Notes under the pieces: model-generated
Database searches by the model: none
What the model saw: only the letters and a program-made list of their open reading frames with translations
What the model was told of the DNA's origin: nothing
Made by a program: the position numbers and the translations under genes
Shown: in pieces, positions 54,961-64,000 of the stretch
Layout of the letters: each line of letters opens with the position of its first letter
Numbering within the stretch: position 1 is the first letter of the stretch
Assembly: GCF_024679245.1 (NCBI RefSeq)
Contig: NC_090188.1
Location: 41,125,992-41,189,991, forward strand
Direction of reading: 5' to 3'
DNA from: Pseudorasbora parva
Taxonomy: Eukaryota > Chordata > Actinopteri > Cypriniformes > Gobionidae
DNA length: 64,000 nucleotides

Positions 54961-55480
54961 TAGCCTGACAAGCCAGACCCACATCAAGATGTTTGGTCTG
55001 GAAACTCACCATTGACAGCTCAATCCGAGGGGCGGATAAACGGTTGTCTTTCAAACTCCCTCTGCACGTGATAGGATAGCGCTACACCAACCAGAGCAAC
55101 GAAGGTGAAGCAGAGCTCGTTGATAGATTAAACATTCGCCGTATCCGGTCGGCAAAACTCAGAACACATCTTCCCTTCTTAAGAATGACTTCAGTGCCGT
55201 TCTTTGTTCTTTTCTCAGAGAAAAGCTTAACTCCAAGTCTTCCAGAGTCGCGGTCAAAGCTGATTCAAAAGACCGCCGTTCACCAGTTTCTGTGTTTACT
55301 AGAAGCACGCAAACGCAACTCGGCCGTCGTCATTATGGCTGCGCCCACCGACTCTATACACGATGTGATTGGTCCGGCAAGAGTTGGGCGAATACAGCTC
55401 AGAAGGGTATTGAGAGCTCCTAGACGACACAGGGCAGATTAAATTTGCTGCCGCTAGGGTGCGTCTAGATTTCTAGGCTA
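54961..55480. mobile_element. 520-bp TAGCCT-ended element with 8- to 9-bp TSD
   Basis: Begins TAGCCTGACAAGCCAGACC and ends TTCTAGGCTA. GATAACATA directly precedes and follows it (54952-54960, 55481-55489), which fits a hAT-like duplication. Non-coding although 85 codons stay open at 55185-55442. A truncated inverted copy is at 2815-2991. Confidence 0.82.
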
Positions 55481-55559
55481 GATAACATATGCTAAGAAAT
55501 AAGAATACCATGTGTAAGAATTAAAATAAAAACAAGGACAATTAAAATAGTAAAAAAAA

Positions 55560-56990
55560 AAACACGAAAAAAATAAGACCATTACTGCATCTGAAATCGC
55601 ATACTACCCTACTATATAGTAGGCGAAAAACTCTATGTGACAAAAGAAGTTGGTCTGAATTCACAGTACTCATAAAAGAGCAGGTCAAAAGTACCCTGAC
55701 TTCTGCATCGTCTGCATTCAATGGACACTTTATTATCCCATGAGGCCATGGGAGAGGATTTGTGAATGGCAATGAAGTGACATAACTGACAATGGTAGGT
55801 CACCTGATGATGACAACATGGCGGACGTAGTACATCCAGATTACATTAATTCTATATGGAACATAATTTTTAATGGTCATGAATTACTTATTCAAAATAA
55901 GTACCTACTCATGAGAGTATTCGATTTCAGACACAGTAAGGGGCGGGGCATTTCTATTTCTGTCACACTCGAAGTGATTAACCAATTACAACACACTTCT
56001 GTAGTTGACCAATCGGAGAGCACTGAGTGTTCTCAGAAGGAGGGGATTCATAGAGACAGGAACTAAACAGGGGTGCGTCTTCCGAAAACATAATTGGCTC
56101 TGTCCCAAATGGCACCCTAAACCCTTACAGTCTTCCTCTGAGTCCGCACTTTCACACAGTAATGGCGCTTTGACTGGCAGGTAGAATCCTCTGAGTAGCT
56201 TGTGAACTTGCGGGCTCAGTTTAAGGATACTTTCGGTCTTGCGGACTTACAATGGTCATTGCGTGTGCGTGTCCGTTAAGTCCACAAGACTGAAGAGTGT
56301 CCCATTCGTCATTTAAGCTTAAAGAAGGCTGCTTGTGAGTGCCCCATTTGATGGGGGCGCTCGATGTGCATTTCAGCTGAGCCTGCAAGTTGTAGCGACG
56401 CTACTGCCCAACACTGTATAAATGTCATTTACGTCTATTAGTTTGTCAAGAGATTTAAAGCAGCATTTTTGCTCTAGTCAATAAGAACAAGCCTATGATT
56501 GAATCAGGAAATAAAGAAAAATAAGGCTGCGTCCAAAAACCTAGACAGTTGACTCGTTGCCTCGCTGCTTTATCAAACAATGACTTGTAAGGCAATGTTT
56601 TCTGCACAAAGGCACCTCACAAAACTAATTTCGGACAGACTTCTAAGGCAGTGTAACAGTTTAATGATCTACAGCAAAATATAGTGAGCTTTGTGAGAAC
56701 TAAACACATATTTAATTACTACATTAGTATTTTCATGACATCAGAAGTGGAAAATATTGGTAAAAAACATACATTTACACACAAACTGACCAGCAAACGC
56801 AACTTTCGGATGCCGTATTTTCCCCCCAGCTCAACTGTCACTGAACGGAAAGCACAGGATTGTGGGATATCAAAGGCAGCGCAGGATACATGTATGCTGC
56901 CTTAAAAAAATCAATCAGATGAAGATCTCTCAGGAGACAGGAAGTGAAGCAAACAATAGATTGAGATGTTGCTTGATGCCTTCCTGCCTT
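55560..56990. repeat. Row of fish repeat fragments
   Basis: CATCTGAAATCGCATACTACCC (55590), GGCTCTGTCCCAAATGGCACCC (56096) with GTGTCCCATTCG about 200 bp on, and GGCTGCGTCCAAAAACC (56524) are starts of known types of non-autonomous repeats. Full boundaries were not resolved. Confidence 0.45.
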
Positions 56991-58013
56991 CCAATGTGTC
57001 CTCCAAAGGCAGAATTTTCCAGGTTCCAGCCATAGAATTAGTCCTCATGTGCCATTGCTGTAATTGGCACAGATAGAGGACCAAACACAGAGGGGTAAGG
57101 GGTCATTCTCACATTTTCTTGTGAAACATTGTGAAATTTTCTTCCTGTCAATAAGTGTTTGCGTGAGGGCTGAACTGCCTTTGGATGGGTGTAATGTGGG
57201 TCAGTGACCCCGGGGTGTGTGGAGGGGTGTGGGCGCACTTGAAGACAGCTGCTCCCTGTTTGGGGTGTGATTTATGCAGGCTTGTTGCGGATCGCTGTTC
57301 CTGTAATGTTGGAGAAGAAACTGGCCCGGCTGCTCACTTCAGTGCTATAAATCAATCCTCGCTGACTTGGCGAAGTCTCCCGTATTCCACTTTAACTTCT
57401 GGAGCACTGCAGCTAAACTTTACCCCATTAAAATCTCACCATACTAACATTACCGTCTGTTTTCTCTCACACACTCTTGTCTTGGGAAGCAAAAATTAAA
57501 GACTGTATAATACACAATTAATCAAGTCGGTCCAGCAGGGTTGAGCCAAATATTAAATTCAACTCCAAGTTGAAGTGGAATGATGAAAAGAAAAATTCAA
57601 AGAACTCCAAAAAATCTGGAATTTCATTAACACTACACTTTTTTTTTTAGCAAACATAAATCATTTCAAAACTAATATTTCATATATTTATAATATAATG
57701 TTATATTTTACAACAATTAGGCCCCTCTAACTTGATTGGCTGTGCATTGTTTGCTGACAAATAAAAAGCATTATGGGTAATCATCCATAAATGTAATTAA
57801 ATATGTATTATTACTAATTAAAGACAAATGTTTATGTTGTGTGCATGATAAATGCTTATGGGTAATGACATTTTTTTTTTTTAAATAATAATTATAAAAT
57901 TTTCTGACACAAGAATTACTTGAATTTCCATACATTTTCTGTTGCAAGCTCATTTCAAATTCAGGAATTGGATTAGCACTTTCAGTTTAGTTCTGAATGG
58001 TGCAAATATGCTC
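56991..58013. other. No gene recognised
   Basis: 57180-57500 is slightly GC-richer with a 104-codon plus frame lacking known motifs; the remainder is AT-rich. Confidence 0.4.
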
Positions 58014-58582
58014 CAGGTACAATGTAACGTAATAATACTATCACAGATTTGCCTTTTAATTTAATATAATTTTAGGTCTTGATTAAAATTCAAACTGACG
58101 AGAGCCATGTCTGTGCTTGACTGCCATGTGTTACAGTACGTGTACAAATTCCAGCACCATATAGCCTGTGACTTTGAGCATCTGGCCTGAGCCCAGCCTG
58201 TCCTCCACCGTCTGCTAATGGGCCGTGCCAGCTCGACTCAGCTCTCTAGGTCCAGGGGTGGAGGGACTCTGGCCCGCTGCCTGGCCAACTGCGGTTCAGG
58301 TACAATGTAACGTAATAATACTATCACAGATTTGCCTTTTAATTTAATATAATTTTAGGTCTTGATTAAAATTCAAACTGACGAGAGCCATGTCTGTGCT
58401 TGACTGCCATGTGTTACAGTACGTGTACAAATTCCAGCACCATATAGCCTGTGACTTTGAGCATCTGGCCTGAGCCCAGCCTGTCCTCCACCGTCTGCTA
58501 ATGGGCCGTGCCAGCTCGACTCAGCTCTCTAGGTCCAGGGGTGGAGGGACTCTGGCCCGCTGCCTGGCCAACTGCGGTTCAG
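58014..58582 (+). repeat. 283-bp tandem duplication, apparently perfect
   Basis: 58014-58296 and 58297-58579 look identical base by base; the match continues 3 bp further (CAG). The unit starts CAGGTACAATGTAACG and ends CCAACTGCGGTT. Either a recent duplication or an assembly artefact. Confidence 0.95.
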
Positions 58583-58911
58583 AGCCCATGTCATCACGCG
58601 GGTGTCAGGTTCTCTCACATACCCAGAGTGCTTAACAGGACATAAAGTCAAATGAAATGAAACACGTGTGAGCCTGAGAAGGGAAGAAGGCATATTCAAC
58701 TCGAGGCCAGTCAGCTCATTTTTGTTTATTTGTTAATGGCTTATGCTGTGTTCACTGCACATTGAACGCTTATGATGAGGCTCAGGTTGCAGGACACTGA
58801 CAGAACAGACACTTGTGCAAACAAACACATAAACAGCATAAAAAACACAATGTAGCTCGAGTCGATTGTTAAGCTTTTTATAATGCAATGTTTGCTAATG
58901 TTCATGTAAGT

Positions 58912-58915
<4 letters not shown>

Positions 58916-58981
<66 letters not shown>
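58916..58981. repeat. AT microsatellite
   Basis: About 32 TA units directly before the left end of the Tc1 element; TA is the Tc1 target. Confidence 0.97.
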
Positions 58982-58986
<5 letters not shown>

Positions 58987-59311
58987 TATTGTTCAAAATA
59001 ATAGCAGTACAATGTGACTAACCAGAATAATCAAGGTTTTTCGTATATTTTTTTATTGCTACGTGGCAAACAAGTTACCAGTAGGTTCAGTAGATTCTCA
59101 GAAAACAAATGAGACCCAGCATTCATGATATGCACGCTCTTAAGGCTGTGCAATTGGGCAATTAGTTGAAAGGGGTGTGTTCAAAAAAATAGCAGTGTGG
59201 CATTCAATCACTGAGGTCATCAATTTTGTGAAGAAACAGGTGTGAATCAGGTGGCCCCTATTTAAGGATGAAGCCAACACTTGTTGAACATGCATTTGAA
59301 AGCTGAGGAAA
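58982..59311 (+). mobile_element. Left end and leader of the truncated Tc1 element
   Basis: TACAGTATTGTTCAAAATAATAGCAG after the AT microsatellite is the left terminal repeat; AAAAAAATAGCAGTGTGG at about 59185 is a second, internal match typical of the double repeats of these families. The transposase frame starts at 59312. The matching right end is absent. Confidence 0.75.
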
Positions 59312-59798
59312 ATGGGTTGTTCAAGACATTGTTCAGAAGAACAGCGTACTTTGATTAAAAAGTTGATTAGAGAGGGGAAAACCTATAAAGAGGTGCAAAA
59401 AATGATAGGCTGTTCAGCTAAAATGGTCTCCAATGCCTTAAAATGGAGAGCAAAACCAGAGAGACATGGAAGAAAACGGAAGACAACCATCAAAATGGAT
59501 AGAAGAATAACCAGAATGGCAAAGGCTCAGCCAATGATCACCTCCAGGATGATCAAAGACAGTCTGGAGTTACCTGTAAGTACTGTGACAGTTAGAAGAC
59601 GTCTGTGTGAAGCTAATCTATTTTCAAGAATCCCCCGCAAAGTCCCTCTGTTAAAAAAAAGGCATGTGCAGAAGAGGTTACAATTTGCCAAAGAACACAT
59701 CAACTGGCCTAAAGATAAATGGAGGAACATTTTGTGGACTGATGAGAGTAAAATTGATTCTTTTTGGGTCCAAGGGCCACAGGCAGTTTGTGAGACGA
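59312..59798 (+). pseudogene. Tc1-type transposase, N-terminal part, truncated
   Basis: The open frame starts MGCSRHCSEEQRTLIKKL and contains the HTH region (KTYKEVQKMIGCSAKMVSNAL), the GRKRKTT linker, a second HTH (TSRMIKDSLELPVSTVTVRRRL) and the first catalytic Asp in WTDESK. At about 59798 (after GTTTGTGAGACGATC) homology stops; the frame runs on to 59899 in unrelated sequence. The second Asp and the Glu are missing. No frameshift is visible up to the break, so it is younger than the other Tc1 copies here. Confidence 0.88.
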
Positions 59799-60320
59799 TC
59801 TGCAACCAGATTTTAAGTTTAGAGTTTTTAATAACAGATTTTAAGCAGATGAAATCGCCCACATCATGTCAACCAACTAATGAGAACATGGACCAATGAT
59901 GATGAATCACAGCGACATATGCTGCGCCCAAATTTTCTACTGAAGGGCTAAATAACCAACTTCACTGAGGGTAAGTGATGTTACATCTAAATATTAAAAT
60001 GTACTTTTAAAAATGTAATTAATTATATTCGCTACATTTATATGCAAAAAATAAATTAAAAATGGCTTCAATGGCGTGACTTTGACTTTCCATCCTCTTT
60101 GTGGTAAGCATGTAAGCCTAATGATGGGTCATTACAGGCCCTAGTTTGAGTAGCTCTGCAGGGGCGCGTATGGCCAAAGTGCTGACATCTTCACCATTTA
60201 TTTAAATAGTATTAAATATTATTATTTTGAAAGCATATTTTTTAGTTATGCTTAGAGGTGATGAATCATGTCAAATTGGGCCAACATCATTTTTGGCCAG
60301 GCTGCTGTAAGTATGAACAC

Positions 60321-61139
60321 TAGGGCTGTTTCGAATGCCATTTTTTGAGCTTCGAAGCTTAGGTGGCAATCAATATCGAATATTCGAAGCTTCGGTGGGT
60401 GGGGCTAAATATATAATAATAGTGTCGGTTTGCATTTGTATCATCTTTCACGACTTCACGTTTCACTCTTTGGCATCGTAAATGTGTTGCGGCAGAGCCA
60501 GTGGAGTGCAGTGTTGCATTTTGTGCAATATGATCAGGTGGCACACATTCTTTAAATATTAATAAACATTTAATAATCTTTTAAATAGAACAGTTTCCGG
60601 TACGCATTACACGGGCAGATTTATGCTCCGAAAACGGACAGTGCACAAGTGATACAAAACACAAAATCTGTTGAGAGCAAGAACTTTAATAAGGTATTAA
60701 TAACGAACCTTTCTTTAAAACAAATGCATCCCAAAACAGAAATTAAATTAGTAACACAGTGATTTCAACAAACTGTAATACATAAAGAACACGGTAGCAT
60801 GCTTATAAACAGTTGAATAAGAATAAATTAATTGTTTTTAAAATGACACAAAATGTAAAATCTATTACAATTAGTTTTATTCTATATAAGGGATTTATTT
60901 AGTCTTATTCTGACTTTTTGTTAATTGAAATCTTTAAAATGCGCAATGCTTTTATTGAAAACATGTTGCGGTGTTATTTTTTATTTATTATTATTATTTC
61001 AAGCATGAGTGAGAATGAGTCCGCTACGGAAGTCACGTGTTGAAAAAAAAAAAACGAATATTCGAATCTCAAAACTGAAAATCGAATGCCACCTCACCGA
61101 ACGAATATTCGAATATTCGATTATTCTAGTACAGCCCTA
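60321..61139. mobile_element. 819-bp hAT-type non-autonomous element
   Basis: Ends TAGGGCTGT... and ...ACAGCCCTA, followed inside on both sides by TCGAATATTCGAA-rich sequence. ATGAACAC at 60313-60320 and 61140-61147 is an exact 8-bp target duplication, the hAT signature. No transposase; the interior is AT-rich. Confidence 0.9.
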
Positions 61140-61580
61140 ATGAACACATGTTAAAACAAGACATAACCAATTCAATATTAATAACTGATTATGTTGTAGT
61201 GAATGCTTTTTCCTCTGAGCTTTTTGTTTTTTCATTTTTTTTTTAATAGTAAAATAAAACATGTAGCTTCAGTTTCTTAACAGTATCTTAACCAAGTACA
61301 GTAAGATACAGTATATTAACCAAGTTTAGTGATTTGCTCTTCAATAGTATTTAAAATATTTAAAAATCTAAAAAATGTTCCTCAAATGTTGATGGTTTAA
61401 TCGAACTTGAAGGGTAATTAAAAGCAAATATCCCCTCCGGACATCACTATTACTGTACATATTTCCAAAATTTTATTACAAACTTTATGTTGCACCTCAA
61501 ATGACAATAATATGTGAAATAATGTTATACTTAATACGCTAATCATGTATGCAGAGCTTCTGTGGACTGCACATCCTCAC

Positions 61581-61736
61581 CTGCGGCTGCAGACAGGACG
61601 TTTCGCTGCTCAGAGAGCGGGAGAGATCTGGATGAGAGCAGAGATTGTCCAGACTGTCTTTGATTAGAGAGAACATTACCCAGAGGTCACTGGGCAGATC
61701 TGGCTGTTCACAGAGGAGAGCAGATGACCTCATTTC
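61581..61736 (-). CDS. Possible host exon, 52 codons
   Basis: On the minus strand CACACAG precedes the segment and GTGAGG follows it (donor at 61580-61575), so it has both splice signals, and 156 bp is a whole number of codons. The frame is open (EMRSSALLCEQPDLPSDLW... then SLSSETSCLQPQ) with an ordinary acidic, serine-rich composition unlike the AT-rich surroundings. The tract before the acceptor is poor in pyrimidines. I do not recognise the protein, and a chance ORF is quite possible. Confidence 0.3.
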
Positions 61737-61803
61737 CTGTGTGTCCATATTTATCTTGTATGGATCAAGCTGTACTTGAAAACAGCAAATGGCAGGATTG
61801 GAG

Positions 61804-61859
61804 ACTTCTGAATGTGTGGAAGTGTGAATAAACTTCTGAATGTGTGGAAGTGTGAATAA
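61804..61859 (+). repeat. 28-bp direct tandem repeat
   Basis: ACTTCTGAATGTGTGGAAGTGTGAATAA occurs twice without change. Confidence 0.95.
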
Positions 61860-63052
61860 ACTTCCGTTAACTTTTCCTAAATATATATATTACTCTAGTT
61901 TACTGTCAAATTCTCACTATATTTTTGTGATTATCATGCATTTTACTGGGATATTGTCTGTTTATTAGTACTTATGAAGCACATATTAATGCCTTATTCT
62001 GCATGATCATATTCTACATTCCTTAATCCTACCCAATACCTAAACTTAACAATTACCTTACTAACTATTAATTAATAGAATGCCGGTCGCCATGTTGCTC
62101 CTCCATCTTGAAAGTACATTAGCCAAAGAGGGACATACCCGTAAATTCAAGCTTTGTCTTTCGCATTTTAACACTCGATGGCACCGTGTCAAATGTGAAG
62201 AGGGGAATTGCCATGTTAATCTTGGACTAAACAGGCCACCGTAGGAGTTAAAACGAAATCAGAATCGAGAGGAACGGAAACTAATATTCACTGGATGGTC
62301 ATATACCTTTACACCTCTAGATGGGGGAAAATATCACACAGTGAAGCTTTAAGCTGCACTAATATTTTTGCAATATAAAAAATGTTTACTGCAATTTTTG
62401 CTGTACTTTAAAAAAATAAATAAATACAGCCTTGGTGAGCATAAGAGGCTTCATTCAATGATGCAGAAAATAGTTTGGACATTTTTATGGTCTTTTTGTA
62501 GTTTGAGTACTGATTTCATTCGATAGAAAAGAGCCGTGTGAACATACTACTGCTTTTGTGTTCCACAAAGAAAAAAATGACTAAATGGTGACAGAATTAC
62601 TGATGGCTAAAGACTAACTCATTTGTCATTTCAGTGACACTTTTATCTAAAGCAGCTTGTAAAACACATATTACAGCGGCAGCCGTCCTGAAGCACTCTG
62701 GCTTCATGTCTTACTCACGCACACAGTAACAATAATTCATAGATCATTGCTTATCAGCCGGGATCTTCATCCACTCACGGATGGGTCTGAGAGCCCTAAA
62801 GGCAGTGAATTTCCACAGATTGATACTGACTTTCACAGTGACCTCTTGAAGACAGCCCTGATGAAAAGAAGCCTTTCGGCAGCCCATCCATCATTCATGA
62901 TGCTTCAGCTCGGCTTAATGCTTCCTGCTAACGCGTCTGTCGACTTCCTCCTCCCTCTCTGATTTATGCTCCTTCACCACCACCACCCCTCTTTTTTTGT
63001 GCCATATTTCCTTCCAGGACAGTCCACTTGCATAAATACAATGTATCACATC
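61860..63052. other. No gene recognised
   Basis: 62750-62960 has near-normal GC content and an open 71-codon plus frame; it could be a conserved element, but no motif supports a gene. Confidence 0.4.
62633..62668 (-). repeat. Diverged SINE-tail-like fragment
   Basis: GTGACACTTTTATCTAAAGCAGCTTGTAAA resembles the segment TTTATCCAAAGCGACTTACA of the same tail. Confidence 0.4.
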
Positions 63053-63230
63053 GGTGATTATCGAACCTGTCCTGGAGTACCACCAGCCCTGCACATCTAT
63101 CACATCTGATTCAACTCATGAGCTCATTAGTAGAGACCACAAGACCTGAATTGTGTGTGTCAGATATAGGGAGACATACAAAGTGTGCAGGGCTGGTGGG
63201 GCTCCAGGACAGGACTGAGAACCACTGCAT
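63053..63230. repeat. 178-bp foldback repeat (CCTGTCCTGGAG arms)
   Basis: GAACCTGTCCTGGAGTACCACCAGCCCTGCAC is mirrored by GTGCAGGGCTGGTGGGGCTCCAGGACAGG. The centre contains CAACTCATGAGCTCATTAGTAGAGACC. Full-length relative of the split copy at 28.3-30.3 kb. Confidence 0.8.
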
Positions 63231-63505
63231 TACATGATTTTAGAGGCAAGCTGGTATCTGTCCTGCTGTCTATTTTTCATTGTTTCATTGCAGATATACA
63301 CATATCTAGACTGGGTATGTTTGAGAAATGGGCAAACATATTTTCAGCCTATTTGTTTATGTCAGACAGTATAAACATTGTCAGTGATGCTATCTTCAGT
63401 CATTGAATCTTTTCAGTGCTCTACCCATATATTTGTCCCTCGTTGTCTCTATTTCAACCCAGTTATTTTTCCCCTTCATTTGTTATATCTCATAGATGTT
63501 ATTTC

Positions 63506-64000
63506 GGTAACACTTTATAATAATATTGTATATAATATAATAAGTCTGTTATTAATAGATAACTATGCAGGAAGTAATGCAGGACTAATGCGTAGCACTA
63601 CATTAACACTTCAGCTACTACTATTAACTAATATAGAAACAAGCTCAACTAATCAGTGAGTAACATCGAATTCAGGAGATAGTTCATTATTAGGTCATTA
63701 ATAATTACTGACTGAGATTATCCTCATTAATAACTATTAACTAACTGACCAATTATCACAACATTATTGTGTGTCTGAGATGTAATTAATCATATTCTTT
63801 ACTCTGAATAAAGTCATAAAATGCTTCACTCATTACTTAAGTGATACCTGGTCATTATGCAGGAGCTACTAGTGATCTGGACCATTATTTTAAAGTGGGA
63901 AATATAAGGTTTATCACGTTAAAATAATGGCCCAGATCACCAGTAGTCCTTGAATAGTGATTGGGTACTTGAGTAATTAGTGATGCATTGTATTACTTTA
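63506..64000. mobile_element. Partial GGTAACACTTTA-ended foldback element, cut by the window end
   Basis: Starts GGTAACACTTTATAATAA, as in the 46061-46641 element. Near the window end two 33-bp arms (63866-63898 and 63915-63947; GTGATCTGG.CCATTATTTTAA) form a hairpin. The right end lies outside the window. Confidence 0.6.

Overview
The window reads as transposon-rich, AT-rich intergenic or intronic DNA of a ray-finned fish, most likely a cyprinid. The grounds are several unrelated Tc1/mariner families with fish-type terminal sequences, many short terminal-inverted-repeat (TIR) elements of kinds I remember from zebrafish and carp, a tRNA-derived SINE head, dinucleotide microsatellites, and no bacterial gene organisation. 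I found no convincing complete host gene. One possible 156-bp host exon is flagged on the minus strand at 61581-61736.

The only intact long gene is the gag-pol ORF (1434 codons) of a complete LTR retrotransposon at 36231-41349. It has 375/379-bp LTRs that look identical except for one extra TTCC, a 5-bp target duplication AAGAT, a primer site matching tRNA-Phe, and a GC-rich ORF without stops or frameshifts. The domain order is capsid with a SCAN-like half, zinc knuckle, protease, integrase, reverse transcriptase, RNase H. Integrase therefore precedes RT in a Ty3/gypsy-type protein. This is the arrangement described for Gmr1-like elements, the lineage also linked to the origin of the SCAN domain of zinc-finger proteins.

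Left part (1-22 kb): diverged repeats; three different Tc1-type fossils (4.3-5.1, 5.1-6.2 with a foldback element inside, 8.5-9.3 kb); a short interstitial telomeric run at 7.9 kb; a TTAA-flanked element at 7.9-8.5 kb; an AT microsatellite at 10 kb; nested TIR elements with a SINE head at 13.3-14.1 kb; a split Tc1-type non-autonomous element at 16 kb; a foldback element at 17.1-17.6 kb; a composite repeat block at 19.2-20.6 kb.

Middle (22-31 kb): a decayed L2-type LINE reverse transcriptase (minus strand), a 30-bp minisatellite of about 50 units with a 120-bp higher-order period (23.9-25.5 kb), and directly beside it a decayed tyrosine recombinase gene (minus strand) of DIRS- or Crypton-type. 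At 28.3-30.3 kb three elements are stacked inside each other.

Centre (32-42 kb): a TTAA element, then a stack in which one old fish repeat was hit by a solo LTR (itself hit by a 1.86-kb TIR element) and by the Gmr1-like element; this is followed by a Tc1 fossil split by a second copy of the 7.9-kb TTAA element.

Right (42-64 kb): CT microsatellite; a TTAA element split by a mariner-type fossil that is split in turn by an 8-bp-TSD element (44.6-46.8 kb); an inverted second copy of the foldback element of 5.3 kb; nested TIR/TTAA elements at 49.2-51.7 kb; a TAGCCT-type element at 55 kb; an apparently perfect 283-bp tandem duplication at 58.0-58.6 kb; a truncated Tc1 with an open transposase N-terminus at 59 kb; a hAT-type element with an 8-bp TSD at 60.3-61.1 kb; and a terminal-repeat element running off the right end. 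Family statements come from remembered consensus sequences and visible structure; no database was searched.
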